From positions 8,631,086 through 8,663,585 of the forward strand of contig CM022676.1 of assembly GCA_012295275.1 (NCBI GenBank): a stretch of DNA of 32,500 nucleotides. Reading direction: 5' to 3'. The DNA comes from Chrysomallon squamiferum (taxonomy: Eukaryota > Mollusca > Gastropoda > Neomphalida > Peltospiridae). The notes below the pieces were generated by a model, which was given only the letters and a program-made list of their open reading frames with translations, ran no database searches and was not told the origin of the DNA. Shown one piece after another: positions 1 to 32,500 of the stretch. The translations under genes were made by a program, and so were the position numbers. Each line of letters starts with the position of its first letter. Positions within the stretch are counted from its first letter, which is position 1.

Positions 1-172
1 ATGATGAATATAAAACAAAAAATATATAAATGTTTGGTAAGTTTATGAGAATATTTGCTTTCATTTTGCTAAAAAAAGAAAACAGATTTGCTGTTCCATG
101 TGGCATTTATGTTTTTAAGACAATAAGGACTAGAAAAGTACGATTTTAAAAATAAAATCAGGTTTTAGACTT

Positions 173-210
<38 letters not shown>

Positions 211-3200
211 ACTTGTATTATAAGAGATGCCAGTTATTTTTTAAATAACGATACCTCATCTTTCTTTTTAAACCTAATCCCACCAGGAGGTTTCCAACAA
301 TGACAGTTTGTGATTAACCCTTTCGCTGCTTAAGGTTTTCAGTGTTTGTGTGCTTTCTTTTTTTGTTCTGATAGTAACTGACATAGAACTGAAAGGGTTA
401 AGCTTGTTTGTATGTTTTTGTTTCAGATTTATGTAATGAAAATAAATTTTGAAACTGTTTTTGGGATTAAACAGTAAATGATTGAATTATAAAAAAAAAA
501 TAATAATAAATAATAATAATAATAAAATAGTCAAACATTTAAAACAGAAAAAACACCACCAACAACAACAGTAAAATAATAAATTCTATGAATTACTGCC
601 AAAATGAACAACAACAACAGCAACAACAACACCAAAATGCAACTCCAAGCAAATACAGCATGAACATTTTCGATATTTTTTTATTTTTATTTTTTTTCCC
701 CCTGGCATCTCGTAATATTTTTAATCTTTGATAGTGAATATTTAAATATTTTGATACATGTAAGTGTGTTAATTTCTAGCATTATGCAGTGTATATTAAT
801 AGATAGAAAAAAATAACATTCTATTATATATATATATACTTTTTTTTTTTTTTTTTTTTTTTTTTGTAATTTCACTATAAAAGTATATGGCACTGTGGAT
901 ATTGTGTTTTTGACTAGTAAAGTATTTTTTTTTTTTTCATGTATTCGTATATAAATAATGTTTTATGTAATACGTAAATGTAATTCTATAGAACATAAAC
1001 TGGTCTTACCATATTTGTCATCATGAATTCTTTGTGATTATTTTAAGTAATAATTTCGGTATTACTAGCAGTGCAAGTAATTTGTCGTTGTTTTGTATTC
1101 ATATTGAGAGATTCCACTACATTTCAGTTTGAAAGAGATCAGCAAATAATAAACAGAATTAAACTGAAAGAAAAGAGAAGAATAATGATTATATTCTCTG
1201 AAACTCTTGGTATTTCTTAGTTACAATTGTCTTGAATAAATTAAAAAAAAATAAAATTAACAAATTTATGACAATAAATTCCAAATAAATAAATAACTAA
1301 AGGAATGAATGTTCATTTCATTTTGAATAATACTTATATATTTCTTGAAATGAATACATTTTTTTTTTCTGTTTGCTGTGCAAAATAAAATTGCTTATAT
1401 TTTGATAATTTTGCTCACGTTTGTAATTATTCTAGACAAAAAGAAAAATCAATTAAAATAATTAATGAAACGAACTGTAAAAGTTATGTAAAATCTGTTG
1501 TGTGAATTAAAAATGAAAGTTACAGTTCTTGAATTTCAAAAAAAAAAAAAAATAATAATAATAAAAAAAAATAATAATATAATAAATGAATAATAGAAAT
1601 TTAATTCTCTTTTATACCTGAAATAACTTGTCTTTTTAATTAATGATTCATTTTGAAACATTATTTTAAATTAAGATAATGTTTTCTTCAGGTTTGACAA
1701 TCTTATTAGAAAGAAAAATAAAAAATAAAGAAAAACAAAAAAAATAACATCCAGCAAATGTTATCCTAAAATAAAACAGGAATAAAATGGATAAATTATT
1801 TAATTTTATTCAAATAAAACAATTTTTTTTAATCATGTATCAATTTAATCTACTGTTGTTAAATCTGTATTTTAAAATGTACTTTGAAAATATCTTGGTC
1901 TTAATTTAAAAATAAGATTTAAAAAAACAGAAGATTTTTCAGGCCCTGATTTTTTAAAAGTCAGGCTGGTATCTTCATGGGTTAAGCTGTGACGTCATTC
2001 ATCATAGTAATTTTATTTTTTACACAGAATGTCCTAATGTTTGTATTTCAAATAACATTTGTTTTAGATTATATCGTATCATATTTAGTTTTCTTTTGCA
2101 CATGTAATCACTTAACCTTTGTACATTTTATTCTTATAGAATGGTTGTATCTTTAAAGCTTGATGTTAACAGTGGAAAAAAAAATATTTAAAAAAAATAC
2201 TCTTTTTTGTTTTCTTTCTAATTTGTATTTTAATTTTTCAAATTTTTCTTCTTTTTTTTTAACATTAGTTTTATGGAAATTTTATAAAATTAAAATGTTT
2301 CTGTTTTGTTTCCAGCCCTTATATGGTGATGCTTTGAAATAGTTGTTAGTGGCCAGTTATTGTTAATAAAATTTCAAATAGAAAAAAAGGTAATAAATTC
2401 TGATAATATTGGTTTAGAAAAGGTCCATAGTAACAAATTTTAAAATTAAAAAAAAATGTTTAAAATTAATAATATTAGAAAAATCTGGTGACCTTGGTCT
2501 TACAACTGAAATCAAATTTTAAAAATATAATATTGATAAATAAATAAAATAAATAATAACATAAAAGAAAGAAAGAAAGAAAGATCCTAATTAACTATAT
2601 TTTAAAAATGATTTTTTTTTTTTTTTTATATCAGAATATATTAACATTGAAGCAACCACCAAAAGGAAGTAGTTTTATTTCTGAATTAAATAAAATAGTT
2701 TTGGGTTTTGGTTTTATTTAAAAAAATGCTGCTGTGTTATTTTACTATTAACATTTGGTTTTTAATTTTTTAATTTTTAATTTTGTTTTTTCAAATTCAA
2801 TTTTATACACACTTAACCTAAAGTTATACACATTATAAATTTAATTTTTTTAATTTTCTTTTTTTTGTCCTGTCTGATAAAGATTTGTAAGAATGTTAAA
2901 TGTTTTGTCACTAGTGCAGCCATTTTTTGACAAATCATGTATCTAGGAGATACTTGTGTTTAGAATTCACAAACTGAACCCATTTAGTAGAATGTTTCTC
3001 CCAAACCTTCTCACTCCAAATCTCTCAAAATACAGCAACACTGTTCTAGATTTGGAACGGTGTAAAAACAATCTTGGCACCAATGTTATGATGACGTTGA
3101 AATTCAGGACTGTAGACAACATGATTGTGAATGAAAACTATTGGTTTAAATGAGAGAAGATTAAGGATTTGTGAAATAAAAAATGTTATATGGGTACAAT

Positions 3201-3580
3201 ATCTTTGTGAAAGAAAACAGAAAGGTTTAGGTTATATGGGCACAGTATTACTTGTAAAGAAAATATTTAGTAGTTATGGTCACAATATTTTTGTGAGAAA
3301 ATGGAAGTTTATTTGGAAGGAAAATAAAATCAAAAAACGATTTGAAAAATAAAGTTGTGTTAGAACTTTTTAAAAAATACTTAAAATGAATTCTTAAATT
3401 TTTAATGAAAATTTTTTTTTTGAATTAATGTTAGACATTTTTCTCCAATTTTGGATGATTTTTTTATTTTTAAATGTAAGACATTTTTCTATGAAGTACG
3501 TAATTTATTTATTGAAACAAATGAAGATATTGGGAAATTCAGACATTAATATTAGAACATTTTTGAAATCAGTTTCATCT
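1..3580. other. AT-rich sequence with no recognisable gene
   Basis: It contains homopolymers (poly-T at 175-209 and 841-865), short AAT, CAA and GAAA tracts, and unique AT-rich sequence. The small open frames at 2160-2342, 2956-3153 and 3131-3352 (+) match nothing I know. The phrase gacatttttct recurs near 3434 and 3480. It could contain untranslated or intronic sequence of another gene, but nothing supports a call. Confidence 0.7.
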
Positions 3581-3583
3581 CTG

Positions 3584-3623
<40 letters not shown>
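3584..3623. repeat. (AAT)n microsatellite
   Basis: About 13 AAT trinucleotides immediately before the less AT-rich patch at 3660-4030. Confidence 0.95.
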
Positions 3624-3659
3624 CATAATTCATGTGGTGATGGTAATTTTTAAAATATC

Positions 3660-4030
3660 TATGGTGTATCAACGTAGGCCGAAAAGAAAATGGTTAAAGT
3701 GTTCCATGAGTGAAGATCTCCATGTCTGTAAGGAGGAAAATACAAAGAACAAAATCATCCTCAAATATAACCAGATTGCACTAAATGGGTTCAACAAGAT
3801 TGACAGTCCAGACAACAATCTCCTAATTAAACAGGCCAGGAGAATAAAATGGTGGTTTGAACATTCCACAAGTACTGCTAATACTAATATTAGCCAATCA
3901 GAGCGCATCATTTTGTCATGTGATAATAGGAGCTTTACCAATGAAAACAGATTGTGATGAGACAGAGTTGTGTTGGGCGTTTTGATTGGCTGAGAACAGC
4001 CAGTGATGTCTGGACTGTTGGTCTTGTCTT
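3660..4030. other. Less AT-rich patch with inverted repeats and CCAAT motifs
   Basis: This patch contrasts with the AT-rich surroundings. It contains acagtccagaca (3803-3814) and its exact inverse tgtctggactgt (4007-4018), and agccaatca (3892-3900) with its exact inverse tgattggct (3983-3991). A third CCAAT lies near 3938. An open frame of 107 codons (3634-3957, +) crosses it but resembles no family I know and starts in low-complexity sequence. It could be a remnant of a foldback/MITE-type element or a regulatory region. The identity is uncertain. Confidence 0.35.
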
Positions 4031-4420
4031 CATGTTTGTTTAAACATCATATATGATATTAATTAACAAGTAATATAGCTGATCTGTCAGTCAGATACAC
4101 TGAGATACGTCATTTTGTGTGTGTATGTATAGCTAGCTATACAGCTTATGTAGAACTCTTCTTTTTTTTTTTTTTTTGTCTAATAAACACATTTACACAA
4201 GTTTCATCTCTGTTGTTTGTGGAAGAAATGAGAACAGAAACAAAAACAACCATCATCAGAAAGGATAAGAACTAGACAATTGTTGTTACAGCTGTCAGAA
4301 ATTTTTTCTTAAATATAAAATCTTAAGACTTTGAAGTTTGTTTCTTGATATAAAAGTATCATGTTCATATTTTAGCTCAAGGGAACAAGAGTAAATAGTT
4401 TAAACCAGGTTATTAAACTG

Positions 4421-4760
4421 CAATCATTTAATGGTATTTTTTTGATCAAAACAATTGGCACACATTGTTTGTAAAGTTAAAATGTATTATATAGATAAAC
4501 AGTTTAAGCTTTGGATACTTCAGTCCTGTACAGAATCTCTTAAAACTATGACTTAATTCTGCAATAGTAATGCAATCATTTAGTGGTATCCTTTTGACCA
4601 AAAAAAACCTTGCCCAAAGTGTTTATAGGGTTACAATATATTATGTATATATTTTAATGTTTGGATACTTCAGCTTTGTAATATCTCTTAAACCTGGAAT
4701 TTCTTTTGCCATGAACTATGTTATCTGTACTGAATCTCTTAAACTATGAGTTAATTCTGC
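4421..4760. repeat. Diverged ~152-bp tandem duplication
   Basis: The phrase caatcattta.tggtat occurs at 4421 and 4573. The two units continue in parallel through tttggatacttcag and a ctcttaaa tract. A further partial copy of gaatctcttaaa..tatga.ttaattctgc occurs near 4733. Non-coding; it shows that short tandem segment duplication is not confined to the transporter gene. Confidence 0.75.
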
Positions 4761-4899
4761 CAAGAACTGTTTTAATCTAGTATTCATTGACAGGGTACAT
4801 TAATAACATACCATTATTGATTTTAAAAATTTCTTTATTATTAATAGAAAGCACTTGACATGGATTTTTTCATGCTTTGTGATGATCATAAAAAAGGTT

Positions 4900-5280
4900 T
4901 AGACTTTAATCACACGCATTTTTGTTTTTTCATGATTTATACACATATACATTACCTGATAGTATTTCGAGGACTGTCAAACGTAGAAGAAGAAATAAAA
5001 TAATATAGCATATACCCATATGAAAATATTTAAAAAAAAAAAAAATAATAGTATACACCACATGAAAATATTTAAATAAATTGTTAAATCAAGGCCAATC
5101 ATATCAACAAAAAAATAAAAATAAAAATAAAATAAAAATAAAATAATAATAATAAAAAAAAAAAAATAAAAAAAGAAGATGAATATATTTAAATAAGCTG
5201 TTTATTTGAAGTATATACTTCGAAAAAAAAATAAAAAAATAAATAAAATAAAATAAAAAAAAAAAAATCGATATATCCAT

Positions 5281-5348
<68 letters not shown>

Positions 5349-5752
5349 AAATATTTATGTATAATTGAAAATATTTAAATAAACAGATAATTGGAGGTAT
5401 AACAAAAACCCACATGAAAATAGTTAATTAAACAAATCAAATATCACATTCAGAAGCCAAAAAAAAAAAAAAAGGGTGTGCACAACATATTAAAATGTTT
5501 AAAAGAAAAAGAAAAAAAAAAGCGTATTATGGTTTCAGTTATTTTTTTTTTTTGTCTGTTGATAACACTGATTTGTGTGACTTAATGAGAGGTGAACTCA
5601 GTTTAAAACAAAATCAAGAACAGATAATTATCATCAACAGTTTATCTAAATATGATTATATTGATTATTTGACAAAAAAAGAAGAAGAAAAAATGTAAAT
5701 AAATAAATAAAAATAAAAATAAAAATAAAAATAAAAATAAAAATAAAAATAA

Positions 5753-5783
<31 letters not shown>

Positions 5784-6238
5784 TTAAAACAAATACCAAA
5801 AAACAAAAACAGAAAAAAAAACCTATTAAATAAAACTCTAAATAAATAAAAATTGTATATATAACCCCACCAAAAAACCCACTTAAATTATACTCTTTTT
5901 GGTTAAAAGAATAAATATCTTGCATATGAACCTATTTAAATTTCTCCAGCCCACCTAATTATCTGTTTTGATCTCATACCATACAAATTATTATCAAATA
6001 CAAGAAAATAAAAAAATTTATATATGTATTATTACACTTAATAATAAAAAGATAGAAAATTAAAAATCTTGCACCAATAGGTTTACATGTTTTTTTTTGT
6101 TGTTTTTTTCACCTTTCACTGGGTTACACAGAATATACAATAAAAATAATCACAAAAATATAAATATATACTTAAATAACAATGAAAGACAAAACATAGC
6201 ACAAAGAAGATATAGTAATCAAACAGAATACAAGCCAA

Positions 6239-6288
<50 letters not shown>

Positions 6289-6582
6289 AAATCCAATTTA
6301 CAATCAAAACACTAGACAATGAAACTAAATAAAAAATTAAACTGAAATCTGATTTGCATGAATGATTTAAAGCAAAACTGATGAAGGCAAGAAGAATGAA
6401 TGAATGATCCAGATTTTAATATCTTTGTCACTCCTTTCACAGATTAATTAAACTGAATATAACTGAAGAATAAATATGTATCAAGGAAATCAACCAAACT
6501 TCAAACCAAAATGCATATCAGACTAAATAAAAAGATACAAGTGAAATCTGTTTTACATAGGCTGAACTAATTAATGATGGTC

Positions 6583-6615
<33 letters not shown>

Positions 6616-7150
6616 TGTGGATGTTATATTCATGAGAGAATGGATCACAGAATGTTACATTAATTATATTGAATGAAATCCTAAGAAACATATTTATTAA
6701 ATAAATCAAAACACATTGTTAATTCGTATGGCAATCAAACAAAATATAAACTGGAATCAAATTTGTGGACGATTTAATGGCAAAATGTTGGCATCAATAT
6801 ATATATATATATACACACACATACATATAGATGTAGACATAGATATTTGTATGTGTGATAGGTCTTAGAATAAAAATTTATTAAATAAATCAAATTAAAT
6901 ATCAAACTGAATATAAAATTAAACTGAAACTGATTTATATGGATGTTTTGAGGGAATCAATAATGAATGAATGCAGTTGTTTTATATATAAATAAAACAC
7001 TAGTCATTAGTTTCACATTACTTACATACAAAACACACACACACACAAAGAGTCATTTACAAAATATTCATGGTGTTACAAATTTTAAATTCTATAAAAA
7101 TATAGAACTAATCTGCAGTGATTCTCAATCTTCAGGTTTTATAAAAATCT
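4900..7150. other. AT-rich intergenic stretch with TA and AAAT arrays
   Basis: It holds (TA)n at 5284-5341 and 6239-6279, (AAAT)n at about 5697-5750 with an AAT run to 5783, and poly(A) at 6589-6613. Phrases such as catgaaaatatttaaataa recur near 5020, 5060 and 5360, and attaaactgaaatctgattt-like units recur across 6330-6950. Both suggest decayed tandem duplication. Open frames here are low-complexity only. Confidence 0.75.
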
Positions 7151-7860
7151 AAATATCTATACAAATGCTCATCTTCTCTACATTTCTGATTATACTTCTA
7201 TCTGACTTAATCTATGGGATACTGAACTTCGAGTTTACAAAATGAGTAAAAAGAATAATTTGTTTACATGTCTGCTACATACATTTGTTCCAGGGACTGT
7301 CAGTTTGCTATATGTTCATTGTCATACAGAGACACAGTTTGAAAATTCTACAAAACCATTTTTGGTAACATCACTAATCATATTACTTTTATTTTTATGT
7401 GTTTAATGTGAATGTACCTGAGTCTGTGTGCATGCATGCATGTGTTGATGTGCACTGATATGTGTTTGTGTGTATGCTTATGCATGTGTACCTGTGTGTG
7501 TCTGGTGTGTGCACATTGGTCTGAGATAAACATACTTTATTTCTAATATACAAATGTGTTACGATTTGTTTAAATTAAAATAACAGACAGACACACTAAC
7601 AGACAGATCCAATCATGCTGATGAATAAAATACAAAATCTATCTATCTATAATAATATTTTTTAAATTTTTGTACCAATGATATGATGCTAAACATTAAA
7701 TTTTTAATAGTTTTTTAAGTGTTATTTTCTATATTAGTGTAAAATAACAAAAAAATATATATTTTGATGTGAGGATAATTTCAGCAGTCTTGAAACTGGC
7801 CATTTTATTATATAATATGACACCTGAATTAAGTATAGTTTGTACTGATTCTCATTCATA

Positions 7861-7862
<2 letters not shown>

Positions 7863-7930
<68 letters not shown>
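7863..7930. repeat. (CT)n microsatellite
   Basis: About 34 uninterrupted CT dinucleotides. The flanks (7150-7860 and 7931-8100) are AT-rich unique sequence in which I see no gene. Confidence 0.97.
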
Positions 7931-7931
<1 letters not shown>

Positions 7932-8099
7932 ACCTCATTTTCTCTAACACCTTATTTCATTAATCAGTTTAATATTAACATTTAATTTGTTCAGCATGTA
8001 ATTATGACAATTAATACTGTTTATGAATAGTTTAAAACAACAGCAGTTACAGTAGGTTTATTTTGTTAACTATTTATGATTTAACTTACCTGTAAATTT

Positions 8100-8108
8100 C
8101 TGATACAA

Positions 8109-8139
<31 letters not shown>

Positions 8140-8144
8140 TATAT

Positions 8145-8180
<36 letters not shown>

Positions 8181-9000
8181 ATCTAAAATTTATATATACA
8201 TGAAAATAAAACCCCGAAAAATACAGTGTGTATAGTACTGTATTAAAGTAATATAAACGTTATAGATTGTTTTTTCTTTTTCTTCTGTTCTTGTCATTTG
8301 ATTGTTTTGATAATAATATATATATATATATATATGTATATATATGTATGTATTTTATAATACTGATTTTAATGAATACCCAGTTTCATTTAACAATACA
8401 CTGATTCAACAAAAAGCTGACAAGATTGAAACAGCATTTAAAATAGTAGTAACAAACATTACATATACATACATCGTTTCATCTTACAGTTCAGTGTTTC
8501 AATAATAAAAAACACAGTTAAAACAGGTATTATTTTGAGTTAGCAGTAATAATGACTAAAAGCTTATACATTATTTATTAAAGGATACTGTTTCAATTAA
8601 AAACAATGAAGATAAATATTATTTTAAATTAACATTAACAAATATGAATATTTATACACCGTTTCATTTTACAATACATTGTTTCATATATTGCTCATTA
8701 GCTGGTTACTTTATTTTAAATATGATTACAATGTTTTAAGATGTTATTATTGTTATTAATACATTTTTATTCACTTGTTCATATATATATATATACATAT
8801 ATATTGAATTGTAAAATGTGCTGTATTTATTAATATACATATATATATATGTTTCAGTTAGTATCATTTGTTAAATATTTGAAAACTTTCTTATTTTAAT
8901 ACATAATAATAAGCACAATATATTTATAAGCTGAATAGCAGTAATAGTGAAGCAAAAAAAGAGTATATATTTATGTGTTTTTTTGTTCTTTTTTAAATGA
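8100..9000. repeat. TA/CA microsatellites and diverged tandem units
   Basis: TA and CA runs occur at 8108-8178, 8315-8345, 8780-8805 and 8838-8852. A weak repeated phrase (cgtttcat..tacaat.ca.tg.ttca) recurs near 8382, 8474 and 8659, which suggests an old tandem duplication. No gene is recognised. Confidence 0.7.
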
Positions 9001-9354
9001 TTAATTTTTGTTATTTACATAATTATCAATAAAGCACTTTTTTTAAGCAGAATTTATAGATTATATAATTTTTGGTATATAAAAATTCAAACAGGTAAAA
9101 ATGAAAACGAAATAAATAAAAAATAGAATTATCAAACATGTTTAAATATTTTTGATTTTTTAACACTATATTATTTGTTATTTTTTTGCACTTTTTAAAT
9201 ACTGATAATAAATAATATATGTTCACTGTTTCTTATTATTTCTAAAATTAATATTGGTATTTTGTGCATGATAATGAACCCTGAACCAGTGCAATTTTGA
9301 AAACGTCTGCTAAATATAAAATCCTGCAATACAGCAATTTTAAACTTTAAGCAA

Positions 9355-9356
<2 letters not shown>

Positions 9357-9430
<74 letters not shown>
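9357..9430. repeat. (CA)n-(CT)n compound microsatellite
   Basis: CA dinucleotides at about 9357-9387 are followed by CT dinucleotides at about 9391-9429. They lie ~160 bases past the stop codon, so they are probably in the 3' UTR of the transporter gene or just beyond it. Confidence 0.95.
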
Positions 9431-9432
<2 letters not shown>

Positions 9433-9592
9433 CTTGAATATTCATTTTAATTTTTTTTTTCTCATCACATTTAATTACACTTCCAAATAATTCAAATTCT
9501 TCTTTCTTCTTCCTTCTTCTTTTGTTTTTGATCGTTCTAAATTACTACTTGAACAGTTTTATATTTTCAGTAAATATTTGTTTTAACCACAT

Positions 9593-31981
<22,389 letters not shown>

Positions 31982-31985
31982 CTAG

Positions 31986-32500
31986 AAAAAATAAACAAAA
32001 TTATAAAATATATATATAATTGTTAGAATAAACAGTTAAATTACGGTTAGTTAAAAATTTGTTTCATTAAAAATATAACAATAAGTGATTTATTTAAAAG
32101 GCTGGTTTAAATAAACACAAAAAATGTAAATAATCATAAGAATAAATAATTTTATTAAGGTTAGTTTAAATGAAAAATTATTGAAAAAAAATCTAAATAC
32201 TCATAACAAATAACTTAATTAAGTTTGGTTTATATAAAAATATAAATAACTAAGTATAAATGATGTATATATATATATATATATATATTAAATTAAGAAT
32301 TAAATAACTTAATCAAGGTAGCCATAAAAAATTAAAAATTATAATTTGTTTTATACACTTATAAGAATAAATCATTTATTTAAAGCTTGTTTTAAAGATG
32401 TCACTATATATGTTAATGTAAACAGCTGTATTTTGTTTTTGTATTCTGATAATATCAACACCACTCTGATCAGTTTAAAACAGAAGCTATAGGATATACT
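31986..32500. other. Upstream intron of e1, no exon seen
   Basis: AT-rich sequence with a TA run at 32267-32288 and weakly repeated phrases (aataa..tt.attaag.ttggttta). Neither strand shows the missing TMD1 exon, so it must lie beyond the window. Confidence 0.75.

Noticed and set aside
175-209. Poly-T tract as a retroposon tail
   Set aside because: No SINE- or LINE-like body or target-site duplication could be recognised next to it.
3634-3957. 107-codon plus-strand open frame
   Set aside because: It starts in low-complexity sequence, matches no family I recognise, and a minus-strand frame of similar length overlaps it. Not enough support for a gene.
5104-6319. Several 60-100 codon frames rich in I, Y, F and L
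   Set aside because: They are translations of TA, AAAT and AAT microsatellites.
1-9592. tRNA, rRNA or a second tandem ABCC gene downstream
   Set aside because: No exon with transporter motifs and no RNA-gene signature was seen on either strand.

Overview
This is a eukaryotic window, very AT-rich and crowded with microsatellites and decayed tandem duplications. Its one recognisable gene lies on the minus strand and is cut into many short exons with GT-AG introns. The exon-intron layout, the repeat load and the family assignment suggest an invertebrate metazoan, perhaps a mollusc or other lophotrochozoan. The species guess is an inference of low confidence.

The gene encodes the C-terminal ~60% of a full-length ABC transporter of subfamily C, of the MRP1/ABCC1 type. 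Seventeen coding exons can be placed with matching splice phases, in transcription order from 31981 down to the stop codon at 9593-9595. They are numbered e1-e17 here. They cover: the end of TMD1 (e1), the NBD1 entry (e2-e3), the NBD1 signature and Walker B (e4), the NBD1 H-loop (e5), the charged linker (e6-e7), TMD2 (e8-e12), and NBD2 (e13-e17: Walker A, Q-loop, signature, Walker B, H-loop, and a C-terminus ending KDAGLV). The 5' part of the gene must lie beyond base 32500.

Two lesions argue that this copy, as sequenced, is not a normal transporter gene. (1) About 85-90 residues of NBD1, from Walker A to just before the signature, have no intact exon. In their place at 29395-30670 is a set of ~140/280-bp tandem duplications with tiny, frame-broken fossils in the right order. 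(2) Exon e14 has an in-frame TGA shortly after the NBD2 Walker A.

The most striking pattern is that many introns contain degenerate copies of the edge of the neighbouring exon together with its splice site. I see this beside e3, e5, e7, e10, e13, e14, e15 and e17, and the copies at e17 keep intact-looking 3' splice sites. Tandem duplication across exon-intron borders appears to have been a main route of intron growth here. The intron between e9 and e10 holds a ~4.5-kb minisatellite (18451-22971, ~18-bp unit, higher-order structure). It starts five bases from a 5' splice site, is long and open in all three minus-strand frames, and repeats an acceptor-like TTTCAG in most units.

Bases 1-9592, downstream of the gene, and 31982-32500 hold no gene I can recognise. 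They contain simple repeats, diverged tandem duplications and one less AT-rich patch near 3660-4030 with inverted repeats and CCAAT motifs.
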